64,000 bases of DNA from Ridgeia piscesae (GCA_025642075.2 JAODUO010000988.1:82501-146500); one strand, 5' to 3'; positions 1 to 52,940 are shown, counted from the first letter of the stretch. The notes: a model not told the origin generated them from the sequence alone. Translations and numbers: made by a program.

Positions 1-132
1 AATGGGAAAGGCAGAAGTCGTTCCTGGAGTGGACCCCTAGGGGCTCCCGGTGGATATGCAATTTCAACCAAGAACTTCTAGAATTAACTTATTTGTAATA
101 GGTACCACACACTTGATGAATCTATAGCTGTG

Positions 133-169
<37 letters not shown>

Positions 170-194
170 TAACAATAAAATTTATCACTTTCAG
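1..194. other. Intron, left edge
   Basis: No coding signal seen. A short TA run lies at about 135-168. Confidence 0.5.
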
Positions 195-38900
<38,706 letters not shown>

Positions 38901-38987
38901 CCATTCGTCATCTGATTCGTTGCCTAGCAGAAGGTTCACCATGCTTTTAAACCTGTATAGTGTTTCTGTTATATATGGTTTCGTTTT

Positions 38988-38993
38988 AATAAA
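38988..38993 (+). promoter_or_regulatory. Poly(A) signal AATAAA of the anoctamin gene
   Basis: Consensus AATAAA 88 nt after the stop codon, giving a short 3' UTR ending near 39010. Confidence 0.65.
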
Positions 38994-39116
38994 CCACGCA
39001 TGTTTGCGAGAATGTATGGTTTAGATTCTAGCCGATGTCATGCATGTTGTTGTCAACATTGACATTGTCTGTAAAAGGAGTTTGACGGAGGCATAAATTT
39101 TATTGCATTTAGGCAG

Positions 39117-39240
39117 ACCGCGTACAACGTAGTGGAACTGTCTTTCCACATCGACCAGTCACGTGCCTTTTTATACAATCTCACCACCCAGTGCACAGCT
39201 TTGTTTGCTGATATGATAATGGTACAGCGAACAGTCTACT
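39117..39240 (+). other. Weak candidate exon of unknown gene
   Basis: TTTAGGCAG acceptor followed by about 41 open codons (TAYNVVELSFHIDQSRAFLY onward) and a GTAAGT at the end (CTACTT|GTAAGT). No family recognised and no partner exon found nearby. Confidence 0.2.
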
Positions 39241-39744
39241 TGTAAGTGTAACGGTACCTGTGTTGTAGAGACAAGATTGTTCTCGTACAACTTGAAACAT
39301 TCATGATTCAATAACAGCACACCTGCGGGGAGATGGCCCAGGTTTCTTCTATACTATGTATATATATATGAACAGCTTGAAATTATTTGCTTGTGAGAAT
39401 ATGGTTTCAATTGGTGCTGGTACAAACATAACACGTGACCTACCTGCATGACATGTCATCTATTCAATAGCAACGACGTCTTTTGCACTTGGGTGGTAAC
39501 AGTGAGGTCATTGTGGGACGCTGTGTTGTCCATGTCGTGGTTAGAATACTAGATTGTCATTGGTGTGAACATTGCTTTGCCTTTGGGAACCCATTTCACA
39601 ATATATAACGATGTAATAGCTCTTAAACCGATTTTTTTCACTTTAAATTCAATTTTTATCCTTATCTGGTCTTGAATACCCCAAACAGTCAACACCACAA
39701 CTACCAGCGAGATTTTGTCACTGATGTGTCATGGAAATAGTATC

Positions 39745-40515
39745 CAGTGTTGCCAGGTCTAAAAACAATTTCAAGCCCAATGGCCCTTGAAAAATAGCCC
39801 AAAATAGATCCACAAATAATTATAAAATGGTACGTTTTAAAACTTGCTAACGACACGCTCCACCGATAAAGAGGAAATGCTTTTAAATTACATTACGCAC
39901 AAAGTATTTATCTAATGGTGAGTGGATGATTCCATAATTTCTTGCAGTTGAGCGCCACCTACTGTTCTACGGTGAACTATATACAATTGCCTGTTTATAA
40001 AATTAATAGCCATTAGTAGCCATGGTGTACTTCGTAACATCACAGAATTCTCCACACATATGGCCCTCTACGTAATCACACGCACGCACGCACACACGCA
40101 CGCACGCACGCACGCACCATCCTCGCAAGCAACTGCTCGTTGCGCTACGTTACTACGCGTAGCGCAACAAAGAGAAGAGTTGGTATTGACGTAATGTCAC
40201 CCTGGCGCGAGAATGATTATTACCCTTATTTGTGGACAACTGGGTGGCCCAGGCTGGAGTAGGCAATGCTTGTATTAAAAAACATTAGGCAGCTTTGAAT
40301 TGGGAGTTTATAGTATTTATTACGTGACGAAGAATATGACGGCTCTTAATGTAACACATGACGTAAAAACCACCACTTTTGAAACTAGCCCAAAAATAGC
40401 GGCATATGCTTAAAATAAGCCAAAAAAACGCAACCCGCAACGGGTAATTTTTTCCCGCTGAACAGGTCTAAAACTAGCCCAATTCCGCGGTAAAAACGCG
40501 GAGTTGGCAACACTG
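39745..40515. mobile_element. hAT-type non-autonomous DNA transposon, 771 bp
   Basis: Perfect 11-bp TIRs CAGTGTTGCCA...TGGCAACACTG, flanked by identical 8-bp duplications ATAGTATC at 39737-39744 and 40516-40523. Subterminal parts also pair (TCTAAAA-AGCCCAA against TTGGGCTAG-TTTTAGA). No transposase ORF. The 8-bp TSD and CAG-start TIR are standard for the hAT superfamily. Contains a CACG microsatellite at about 40078-40120. Confidence 0.88.
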
Positions 40516-40523
40516 ATAGTATC

Positions 40524-42370
40524 CCTGGTAATTCGACAGTGCATATTTGAACTCGTTTAATTTAACAACGGTTTTGTTTAATGATGAATTTTGCTCTTAA
40601 GAGCTCTTTATCTATAGTGAAAGGCCTCCTGGTCCACCTCTTAATTGCCCGTTTAAAATGTCGGCTGTTTTTGTCGCTTTTGTTTGTTCCCATTTTGTCA
40701 GTGTCTTTCCGAAGACATGTATAGAAAGTCGTTGCATGGTCCCTTCTACATAGATAGGTGTCTATGGTGGGAGAAGCAGTTTCCCACGCAATGAACTAAT
40801 GTGTAAGCTCTCGTGACTTAATAGTCATGATGATATATATGTCGGTAAACCTCGATAACTGTTCCGTGGTACGCATGAGTCGGATCACAGGTTATAACAA
40901 GAATGAGATCAAATGAAACCCATTGAATAGAAAATGGGGTTGAGTTGTTGACATTTGTGTTTGTTGCATTAGTCCAAATCGGCAAATGCTAATCAATAAC
41001 AACACGTATACGCACTAATTAGCATTCGCGAGGAATGGAGCCTTTATCTGTTGAATGTGTAAATCAGAATAATATTTGGTACTAATCCACTATTGTATTC
41101 AGAGTATATCTTGCAGTGGTGAACGGGTTTTTTATATTTGCTGATACTGATCAATTTACGTAATAAAACTAACATAAATCAGTGTTCGTTTTGTTTTCTT
41201 AACCTGTAATAAAAAAAACTGGTTCATTGACGTCACAGACCCGTGTCCGAATGTGCATGCATGGTTGCATGGTCTTCGTCACTGTTCTGCAAATGTTTTT
41301 GCCATGAGCCAAAACTTGTTTATTTATCTCTTTGCGAACCAAGATATGATTAATAATAAAACAAAAACGTAGAAAATGTGTTTTCATTTTTCCGTAAAGG
41401 TGTGTTTTATGCTACCCACGACAACATAATTATAACCAATAAATATCGCACTAATTGACATGCCATATAAAATAACAATGTCACCGCAAGGTGGCGACGC
41501 TGCCTATCAAAAGAATCTTCAAACAATGTCGAAGATATTCTTGATTTGATTTGTTGCTGGGAATCTATGAAATGGTGACAATGTGCAAACTACTGTTGCA
41601 CTCTCTCAAGCTGTACCGACAGTACTTTTACTGTCTATGCAGGAGGTTAATTGTCTTTCATTTAAATCATTATGTACTTTGACGACGGCTTTAGAGATTC
41701 CCCTGCAAAGCAGCTTTATCGTCTTCAAAAGATTGCGATAAATTCCACATCATTATATTGCAAGAGCGATAAAGGAACTTGCAAAAGAGCAGTAGGTTGA
41801 CGAGCCCCTAAAAGTGACCCGCGGCAATAACATGCTGCAACAGCGCTCACGGCGACATATAACGTGCGACTACCACTACGGCTGCGCAGACTAGCAGGTT
41901 GGGCCGAGTTGGGGGGTTCAAAGGTGTGCTAAGACGCAATACGTTTTGTTACGTAAACATGCCACGGATGACGTCGAATGATGGAACTGACACACAGATG
42001 TATAAATTGTATACTAAACTAAAGTATTGACGGCGAAATCGAGGTACACGTGAGTCCGGATTCGACAAAAGTGCCCACGAGGGTTATAGTGTAGGTCTGG
42101 GTTTTATTGGAGCTTCATTAATTTGATCAACGAGTCTAGCAGGCTGGGCGTGATATTTTGCTGGTGTTGGTATGCCCCTGGCCTGGTGTAGACCCTATGA
42201 GTTTTAATGTTTAACATTAAACAACATATAGAGGTGTTATATTGCATAACTTACTACAAATGAGTAATCGTTATTTGTCGTGAAGCGAGTTGGTAACATG
42301 TTCATATATTCCTATTTAATTTTAATACATATGTGCATAATATAGAAATAGTGAAATGTTCATTTGAATA
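40524..42370. other. Intergenic, no element recognised
   Basis: Read on both strands; no exon chain, RNA gene or repeat seen. Confidence 0.4.
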
Positions 42371-42500
42371 TCTCGAGGTCGGATTACCCGAGACCCACGT
42401 AAGGTTCGGGTGCCTAGGGCCCACGAATGTTTTAATCCTGTGGTCAGAACGCGTTGCCGAACCACAACATTACAGCGATACCACCTGAGCTATAAGTCAC
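42370..42500 (-). mobile_element. tRNA-like SINE head (weak)
   Basis: Reverse complement begins GACTTATAGCTCAGGTGGTA, a good box A, but box B is poor (GGTTCGGCAAC), so a functional tRNA gene is unlikely. Confidence 0.3.
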
Positions 42501-42883
42501 CTCCACTTTGAACAGTCGCAACGTCAGTATAAGTATCTCGCCCAAGCCACTCCATGATTGTGCGAACGAACACTGCATGTCTTATGGAAGTCCTCAACCG
42601 TCTTCTTAGCGCCTCTCGTGGGCCAGTTGGAAACCGCGGGCCAGGTTTCGCGGAACGTTGGTCTACGCAAAGCTACTTGATTATCCAAACGCTATACCAA
42701 AAGCAAAGAACACTGCAACGAGCCAAAATTAAAGCGATTCAGCGGACTTTGAATAAAGATGCTAGACGTACGCAATGAATGGTTATGGAAATAATGGTAG
42801 AAGTATTTTCAAAAAAGCTAAATAAATCCAATATTAAAGGAAAATTCCTTATTACACAACTAATACATTTCAATTCACATCGA

Positions 42884-42916
42884 CATTTCGACCGCCATCG
42901 GTAGCCTTCTTCAGGA
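42884..42916 (-). other. Penelope/hammerhead-like motif
   Basis: Reverse complement has CTGAAGAA, a stem GGCTACC/GGCGGTC with wobble pairs around GAT, then GAAA. This CTGANGA...GAAA layout resembles the hammerhead motifs reported in Penelope-like retroelements. No reverse transcriptase nearby. Confidence 0.35.
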
Positions 42917-43274
42917 ACTGAATTAATATAATATTCTCCCAAGTTGATGAACATTTTCACGAATAAAATAAATCCCGTACTAGATGGCAATACACAATGA
43001 ATGGTAACATAAAACATCCAGTTTACAGTGATACCCGCTTGGAAATCACACACATGTCAATTCGGCGGAAGCTCCTGCATGTACGTTAGTAGGCGTAATG
43101 TAGAGGTGTATAGCTTATTTTATCTTTATTTAATAAATTGTTTACTGTATTAAAAAGAAATATTCAAACTCAACACAGAAGGTAAAATGGAGCTGCAGTT
43201 GCAAGCAAATCAAAGTGGTATTACTAGTTCATGGAAATGTTATTTAGGATACATTTTATTCAATAAAACAGATG

Positions 43275-43560
43275 TCTCTTTCGCTCGCTCTTTCGCTCGC
43301 TCTCTCTCTCTCTCCCTGCCTCCCTCCCTCCCTATCTCTCTCCCCCTCCCTCCCTCTCTCTCTCCCTGCCTCTCTCTCTCTCGCTCTCTCTCGCTCTATC
43401 TCTCTCCCTCTCTCTCTTTCTCCCTCTTCCTCTATCTACCTCCCTCCCTCCCCATCCCCCCTCCCTCCCTCCCCATCCCCCCTCCCCTGCTCTGTCTCCG
43501 GGTGGTGGTGTGCGCGCGCGCGTGTGTGTGCGTGTGGGCATGTGTGCGTGCGCGCGCGCT
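43275..43560 (+). repeat. Polypyrimidine tract followed by GC/GT alternating tract
   Basis: About 225 bp of CTCT/CCCTCC, then GTGTGCGCGCGCGCGTGTGT and a second GCGCGCGC, i.e. triplex- and Z-prone sequence side by side. Confidence 0.9.
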
Positions 43561-45440
43561 ACTTTGTAAGACATAGACGGTCTCCCTTTGAGACAAGGGC
43601 GTCCAAACACAATTCTTCGCGAGACTGTTAAGTGACGACGACCAGCTTGACTTTCCTTGTGAATATCACGGTAATGACAGCAACCACTAGATGGAATTTC
43701 TCTTGTCATTGTGTTAGCCGTGCAACAAAAGTAAAATAGGTATAATAAAATGAGAAACAATTGCCTACTACATACCAGTACACCGCGAATCCATGGGTTT
43801 CGATTCATCTCCAGACGACCGCCCGCTAGCTTCTTCCGCTTTCACAACTATAAATTAGTTGGTTAAACGAGCGCCCTGGTGACAATAAATATGAAGACAC
43901 TGTGCGCACGAAGACACGTTATGCGCAACCAACTGTCAACGTGGTGTCGAACTGCTGGCGAAAATTCCCATAATTCAACCGTCGTATAAGCAGCTGCATC
44001 GCACTGCCCCATTTCTATGAACGTGTATATTCGTTGCGCATTTCAATGGAGTTCACTCGGCGAATCCATCTAATGGACAAATGGAACGTGGTCGGTGAAA
44101 ATCGATGGCACAGATCCTGCATCGGTGTCCTCTGTGACAAATGACTACACGACCTCGCAAGAACACCCATCTGTATGTCGTGTCAAGGAAGTGGACGACA
44201 GTGCGTTGACAATGGACGACGGTTTCTAAGCCCACTTGTCGTCACTGAGTTGCCAATACATGAAGCATATATACGACTGTTGCACTTTCAGCAGTGTATT
44301 TAATTATCGATAAGCACTTGCTAGAATCAGCTAGGTAATTAAGTAATCAAAATAAGACTGCCGTGTGACATAGGCGAAGACAGGAAGACAAAGGAGAAGG
44401 AGGCTCGACTGCACGAGGCTGTCATGCAGTGAGGACCACACGAATCTGCTGTGAAGAGTGAATTATACGAATATAGGGTGAGGGTGGACAACGCAAACGG
44501 CGAAAGTTGTATGTATAAGGCATTAACGCGGGGACAGGAGACAAGCTATAGGGCACGCAATGATTCTAATTTCTTGTCCGTTTTGAGCGATAATTAACGA
44601 TACCATACACGACCGGTCACCCGTGAGGTGGCTACCATTCTTAAAGCCCCTAACTACTGCCTGGTGAGATTAAATTAGGATATACACTTTATATCACGAA
44701 ATACTAAAACAAATAATTCACAATTAAATTGATACTGATGCCTGCCACACGGAAGATAGAAACGATTTTCTTTCGTTATTAGTTTTCCATCTCATATTGT
44801 AATTTTCTACTTTTTATTTGGTGCACAGATATTATATAACTTGATTTCCTGACAGCTAGAATCCAAAACGGCACACGGCAAGCTACTGCAAAATGGAAAA
44901 GCAACACACTTGGAAATCAGGATGCAAATTTGACACAAACGGTGGAATACTTCAGAAGACACTCAACATCGGCATGGAGACTATTTCACCATCGTCACGC
45001 ACACGCGTCACGGTTTCATTGTGTCCGGCTAGATCCACGGAGACACTTAATGGAGAAAACAGCATATACGTCGGCTAAACACAAGGATGATCGATGCACA
45101 AGATGTACTGGCAACTAACCGGAAGCGTGACAGCAGCACTTCGATGTCCGCGCGTCAGATGAAAGGGTTACTTGAGGACAGTTCTATGGTGTCATCATTC
45201 ACGCAGCCGTATCTGATTGCCAACTGAGCGTGCCTTTGTGTGAAGATGCCTCGATAATTCGATTTCTCGCTCCTTTCATTTCGGATTCGTTTAAAAAAAC
45301 ACTTGACATGTAAGTTTGATTGAGTGACTGTAGGAATGTAGGTAGAGTTAGTTGGTGAAATCGTCAACATAATAATATTATCTTCTATATTTCTACATCC
45401 ATGACGTCGTATGTATCTGTGTGAACGATGAAGATGGACG
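43561..45440. other. Intergenic, no element recognised
   Basis: Slightly higher GC than elsewhere; short ORFs without recognisable domains. Confidence 0.4.
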
Positions 45441-45449
45441 GTGTGAGAT

Positions 45450-45780
45450 GTAGAGAGAGTAATGTGATGGGTGTCGCGTAAGGTGGTTGATGAAGTAAGA
45501 TGATGGGTAAGGTATGGTGATGGGTGAGGTAAGGTGATCGGTGAGGCAAGGTAAGATATTGGGCGAGGTAAGATGATGTGTGAGGTAAGGTGATCGGTGA
45601 GGCAAGGTAAGATGATGGGTAAGGTATGGTGATGGGTGAGGTAAGGTGATCGGTGAGGCAAGGTAAGATGATGGGTAAGGTATGGTGATGGGTGAGGTAA
45701 GGTGATCGGTGAGGCAAGGTAAGATATTGGGAGAGGTAAGATGATTTAAGGTAATGTCACTAATGAGGTAAGGTATTTCT
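45450..45780 (+). repeat. Purine-rich tandem repeat, GGTGATGGGTGAGGTAA type
   Basis: 10-16 bp sub-units (GGTGATCGGTGAGGCAAGGT, AAGATGATGGGTAAGGTAT) arranged in ~60-70-bp blocks. Confidence 0.9.
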
Positions 45781-46156
45781 ACATCTAGAATCAATCAAAA
45801 TTATTCCCAAAATTGAATTATGCATGTGACCACGCGATATAATTATAGCTGATGTATCTATAAACGGTCTTGTTTCCGTGTTGAAGTTATCGGCTTTCTT
45901 ATCTCTGTAAAACTTGTCGGCAAATTCAGTCTCCTATTGAAGGTTACGAGTCAGTCCAGTAGTTTGCTTTGGCAAATCATCAAACAACGATCAAAGTATT
46001 TTCTTTGGATTGTTTAAACAAATTACGTTTGGTTAAGCTGACCCGCTTACGAAATAACATTACATATTTTAACACTACACATTTTACTTACGTGTATGTT
46101 TTGACAAAAATACGCTCATTTACGTCTACATAATTAGAAATACTTGATTATATATA

Positions 46157-46172
46157 CAGGGGCGTAGCTAGG
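46157..46172. mobile_element. Probable hAT terminus
   Basis: CAGGGGCGTAGCTAGG is a typical hAT TIR start. It lies 3' of the minus-strand transposase remnant and may be its left end. The matching right end was not found. Confidence 0.5.
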
Positions 46173-46689
46173 TATAAATACATGTGGAAGCACTAATTAA
46201 TTATGTCAGTCTAAATTTTATCATGAGGGTCAGGTGCTCCTGAATGTTGTGTAGCATGTGTGGCGACCCAATCAGTTTCATTATAAGACACATTAAATCA
46301 TAGGAAAATAGAACACGCTAAGGAATAAATAGAAAAATACACGCTATTCTTACTGCGTGAAACATGTTGAAAAGATAGAGGACGTGAACGGCTAATGTGT
46401 TATACGTAGCATATGTTTGAATGTGCTACATAATAGCCAATCACAATTTGTTGTTGTGTTCAGTGTACTATAATAACATCAAAAGTCAGTGGAACGTACA
46501 TCTATGTTACAATGACTAGGTATATCGTATGCATTAAAATAAGCTATATACTCATTATAGTAATTAAAGAAAGCTATCGCTTTGCAATAGTTACAACCTT
46601 TTAATCATAGTCAAGATGATATAATAACGTAAAGTGTATACGTGTTATATTTAAGAATCTGTATTGTCTTCAACATCGATTTAGTTACT

Positions 46690-47920
46690 AATCCCGCCTT
46701 CATTCGTGGCGGAATAATATGCGCCTGTTCTTCTGATGAATGATGCGCTCAGTATCCAAATCTTTGTCCTAGTGGACGTGCATCAAGGCCAGTCTCGACA
46801 TGTGCTCTGTTGTCGTTGTAGAGCGCAGACAATTCTTGAGATGCTTTATTGCGTTGAAAGAGCGCTCTGCAGTGTACGGAGCGGGGATGATTTCCTGAAA
46901 ACGTTTTGTGGAGTGTGTCTAGTCTCCCAGCGACATTCATCGTTTCCCATCTTGCCTTCCAGCCACCCACTTCGTTTTGTAGTTGACGCATATCTCCAGG
47001 CATGTCGTCTTGGAACACCTCTTAGAGCTGGACTTTTCTTTGTGGTGTCAGATGCACCAGTTGTTTCGGTATGATGTACCCAGCCGCGTAGCGACCTTGA
47101 GACTAACAGTTGTGTGTTCATTCCCTGCAGCAAGTGGTCCATGAATGATGTACTTACCTAGTACCATCTACCATGAATGGTAGGTAGTAAGTAAATCACC
47201 CTCTTCCATTATTGACCAGGGGTGTCAGCGGGAACATTTCCGCGGTGTCTTTGTTTTCCAGCACAGCTTGCTCGGTTGAACCTCGAATTTCGCTGCCTGT
47301 ACCACAGTGCCTTCATATATGGAATACATATCTCAGGATCTGCCCTATGTTGTTGTAGCTGGGATATGACAATGACTGCTTCCTTCCCAGATAGCATGGA
47401 AACGTTAATCTAACGTTCATTTAACGTTAGCAGACACGTTGGTTTAACGTTTAAATGCGAACTTCTTTTGCGTTATTTTGCTCGTTTATTTAACGTAGAT
47501 CTACGTTTACATTCTAACCAAACAAAAACAACCAAAAACTAACGTTTCGGGAACGTTAGAAATTTAACGGTGACCAAAATCAAACGGTTCTAACCAAATG
47601 CAAACGTTTGCATGCTATCTGGGTTTGCTTCTCCACGAAGTCCCATAGTTTGGCTTGTAGAAATGTTGTCAGAGATCTAAGCACACTTTCCAATACATGC
47701 TCCATCGTCACCAATGTGATGACAAAGTAAAACCTTTGGATTGACAATAAGTAGTTCCGAGCTTTGCCATCCCCATCACCTTCCAGATATTCCATAGCAG
47801 ACACTACAACACTGAAGGCAGACATGAATATGTACAGTGCGTTGCAACAACTGGCCCATCTAGTTTCGCTGAGCGACTGAAGTTTGGACCTGTTGTTCAT
47901 GCCAGCTTTAGCTTCTAATC
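46690..47920 (-). pseudogene. hAT transposase remnant (ZMYM1-like)
   Basis: Minus strand, N to C: SKLQSLSETRWASCCNAL, FVITLVTMEHVLESVLRSL, then after an inserted MITE KEAVIVISQLQQHRADPE, then TPFMDHLL-like FMDHLLQGMNTQLLVSRSL, WKARWETMN, LDTLHKTF and the dimerisation motif TAERSFNAIKHLKNCLRSTT then MSRLALMHVH. These follow the order of hAT transposases of the zinc-finger MYM type 1-like group: an SxTRW block in the RNase H-like core and a C-terminal hAT dimerisation domain. Stops and frameshifts are present (e.g. stop right after LMHVH), and no N-terminal zinc finger is seen before 48 kb, so it is dead and 5'-truncated. Confidence 0.85.
47386..47623. mobile_element. 238-bp MITE nested in the hAT remnant
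   Basis: Perfect 13-bp TIRs CCCAGATAGCATG...CATGCTATCTGGG; the interior has many AACGTT palindromes. It splits the hAT reading frame between VEKQ and KEAVIV. Possible TT duplication at the ends, longer TSD not seen. Confidence 0.85.
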
Positions 47921-48221
47921 TTGTAATTTTAGCCCATGGACGTTAAAACGTTGATAAATAGTTTCTAGTGAATTACTATTTGTCCGGTTGCTGCAGTGCC
48001 AGGACATGCGGCGGCAGCTATTTGTTCAGTGCACTTCCGTCTGGAAACTGAGTACAATGTTGTCAAAATGTTGACGAATTGTTACAAGTGAATGATGACG
48101 TTTTTGTTGCCAAAGGCTATGAACATTGTGGGAATCCTCTGGCCAACGTTTTAAGTGGGCATTTTGTGGTTGCCTTATTGATGTGGAAGCACGTGCGTAC
48201 GTGCGTACGGCTAGCCACGCA

Positions 48222-49488
<1,267 letters not shown>

Positions 49489-49489
49489 C

Positions 49490-49615
49490 GCGCGTACATG
49501 GCGTACACGAGAGGAACGTAGATGGCGTACATGAGAGGAACGTACGTGGCGTACGTGAGAGGAACGTACATGGCGTACGTGAGAGGAACGTACATGGCGT
49601 ACGTGAGAGGAACGG
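49490..49615 (+). repeat. 24-bp minisatellite
   Basis: Five copies of GAGAGGAACGTACATGGCGT plus ACGT, with the palindrome-like GTACATGGCGTAC core. Confidence 0.93.
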
Positions 49616-49736
49616 CTGCAATATGCAGAGATTCGGTGGGAACCTCTGAAGAGGTGTTGACAACATAAAAAGATCCACATGCGCAAACATACGCATGTAC
49701 GCACGTACAAGACATGCATGCATGCAGGCACGCGAC

Positions 49737-49737
<1 letters not shown>

Positions 49738-49792
<55 letters not shown>

Positions 49793-49795
49793 ACG
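49738..49795. repeat. (CA)n microsatellite
   Basis: About 26 CA dinucleotides inside a wider CACG/ACAT-rich stretch (49680-49880). Confidence 0.95.
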
Positions 49796-49899
49796 CACAC
49801 ATACACGAACGCATGTACACACACGCGCAAACTCATACATGCGCGCGCACACACGCATATACACAAACAAATAAATACGCACACACAAGTTCGATAGGT

Positions 49900-52800
49900 A
49901 GTTAGGTCTACACGGTGTTAATGGATGGCAAATGAAGAGAACGCAATTTGAGAACCAGGACATTTAATTTGCGTCGTTCGTTTAAGAGGATGTGTCTTTC
50001 TGTAATACGCATTAAATTCTATACGATCTGACCGGCTGTCCGGACCGGCTGTTCTTTATTAATCCCAAAAAGGGAAATTAAATCATCAATCATAAAACGT
50101 GTGTACATACACCAAGCACCATATAAACAAAGAAGAGCGAACAATAACATAAAATAACATCGTCTGACATAAACAGAATATTGAAATACCTACCTTACAG
50201 CCTCAGCTCATCAGCATGTTGAGGCTAGGCGGTATCCGGAAGAAGATCTTTCGCTCACGCACACTCTGGATATTACAGATTTATTGTATAAACGGATTGT
50301 AGAGGGAATGACAGAATGGCGAAATTATCGGTAGAGCATTTTGGGACTACTAAGCGTCCACTAACAGTGCTCCAATGATCTGACACGGTGCTGTGGTCAT
50401 TGAGTGTAGCTTAATTCAGACATGTCTTCTTGTACATTCGCCACTCAACCACGACAGGGAACGAATCAAGTTAGCTCACAGTTAGCTTTCTTTCTAATCT
50501 TGTCAAATAAATGTGCTTATTGTGGTGTCACTTGGACGTAACTGTTTGATGTCGGTTCTATGGGCACTTCTGCGTCATTCATAATCGTTTTATAATTCTC
50601 CAGGCCAAAAGTGAAGCCCTTTCCGATTACTTTCTGCTTATAGCATATTCTATTGCACTTGCGCAACCGTAGAAAAACGGTAGGCCCTATTTCCGTCTAC
50701 ACGGTTACGTACTAAACTTAAATCGTTTCTTCCTTAGTAGAGACAAAGGCCACGAAATAATGCCGACTGTGATTAATTAAGAAGTGATGTGCTGTTAGCC
50801 GCTGAATGTCACACATGGGCGCGCTTGTGTTCACTCGTGCGGAACGCACAAGGTTGTTGCGTGATCAATTATCGACCAATCTACGACACACACACAGACA
50901 TCAGCGTTTCTATCCATCAGGCTAGACCTATTTGGCAATGTGTATGAGTTACCGTTCGCGACAAGGAAACATCACATGAATTCTGCTTAATCGCCTATAA
51001 ACACCTAAAAATACGATCATTGTACACGCATAAGTAATCGCGTTAGAGACCTAACGAAAACAAAGAAAGCATTGTACATCAATCTGCACGCTTTTGAAGA
51101 AACCGACATCGTATCTCGGTGGGCTTCATGGGCTATCAGAACGTAGACTAAATACATTTAATCTATGGATACATATACAATATATGTAAAATTAATGGTC
51201 TGAGTAACGCATAAGGTCAGGAGACGCCCATTAAGATATGTAATAATGTTGTCGTGTGCAAGATCCTAGAGTCTATATAGTGTGGCCACGTGTCTACAGT
51301 GCAGTAGGCCCTATTGCTTTCCGGAATGTGTCACCTTTTTACAACGGCACGGCCACCGCTCTTTCAAATCAACACCACTTTCGCCAAGCTGCCGCCTTTT
51401 GGCAACGCCATGCTTATAGTTCCACCACGTCAATATCACTTTTATAAAACATCCCCTTTTTGGAGGGCAGTGATGCCGTGTAGTGCTTGTTGGGATTCTT
51501 CGTCTAACACCCATTTACAAAGTACATTATTTTCAGACTATATCCAGACCCACGTCACTGGCTTCTGAGTCCACAGACAATGTCATCTCCGGCTGAGTGG
51601 CTTTTGTTAACGATGACAACGTTTCACCGCCCACACCTGCCTTCTCAATCCAGCTCACCTTTGTTAGGTAAGCACACACTTAGCCGCCTGATTCATTACA
51701 CAGTATTCTTCGCATCCAGGCTGTCATGTTTATCTTGGAAATCTACTCATACGACCGGAATATTTACGTTCGACATGTTTCCTGAGAAGATTGACGATAT
51801 TAGTAAGTACTGCATCTGTAATTGTGTTTTAATGGTTTCTGCCCTCTACGAAAACGCTCTTGCATCACGGCCTCTAACTGGTGTCACTAATGTTGTTTAC
51901 AAGTGCATTTGACACATGATTTGAGTCTGACAAAGGGTTAGTCGGGTGACGTCCGGAATTTGAAGTAGGCCTATGGCTGCCCGCCCGTTAGTTATCATCG
52001 TAAGTGCGAAGTTCATGAGTGGTTAATCTGCCCATTTTACATTGAGTTACTAATCCTAGCTATTAGCGAATAGTGATGAGCATGTTATCAGGACGAGTGT
52101 CCTATTCTTTACTGTGAAATCTATTTGGGACTGACCCAACGTGATCCTAAATGCAGGACGACTAAATATTGAGGTGACCAAAAACTGAAGCTCTATTGTA
52201 CTTGTATGTCTGTTCATTCTAAGTTGTGTATATGCGCACGCAGAGGAGTCAAGAACCTACTTCCGCAGTGGTCGGTCCCAAATGCGGCTGCATCTGCGCA
52301 TCCGAGTTTGTGACGGGCTCTCACATCCGGCACAGTGACATCTTCATTGCCTGTGATTAAAGTGTCCTTTTGAACATTTGCGCTGCGCATGCGTGAATAA
52401 TATTGATACGGAGCGTGTCGCCTACTTTGGAAAATGTTCTGGAATGTTGGATTAAATCCGTTGCATCGATTATTAGGTGGGGGGGTATTTAGATTGCTAA
52501 TGTTGTCTCTCCAGACATTATTGTAACCGTTTCGCGTGTCTCTTCCTCTATCCTTAATTATACGGTTCAGTCATTCATAACATGAAGTGTGATGAAGTAA
52601 ACGTAGGCAAACCCACAACAGAAGTACTGTGGTCAAGCCGGCCCGGTTAGGCAGGCAGTATTGATAATTAGTCTAGTTGCAGGACAGCGAACCTAGAAAT
52701 TGTAATTAGTGTAAGGTTTTTTGAGCTTACAGTAAGCACTGTACCAACTTTGGGGTAATTTAAAGTAAAACGTTTGAACTAATAGCCATAGAATCATGTT

Positions 52801-52940
52801 TGATAGCACTTTTCTGTATAAGTTTGACTTGAGGAATTTATTTCTGATGTTTGTGTCATGATTAAAGGTCAAAGTCATTTCTGGCTCAATATTGTTGAAA
52901 TTTACTTAACTTCCACGCTTCGAGTAACCGACAACCAAAC
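49900..52940. other. Intergenic
   Basis: A possible reverse non-LTR 3' end at about 50050-50085 (reverse complement AATTTCCCTTTTTGGGATTA then ATAAAG). Three TGCGCA-type sites at 52233, 52295 and 52384. No supported gene. Confidence 0.4.

Noticed and set aside
42554..42778. 74-codon ORF with basic C-terminal part
   Set aside because: No recognisable domain, no splice context, no conservation evidence available.
45155..45794. Minus-strand frames of 110-168 codons (SPYLTHHHTLP)
   Set aside because: Antisense reading of the GGTGATGGGTGAGGTAA tandem repeat.
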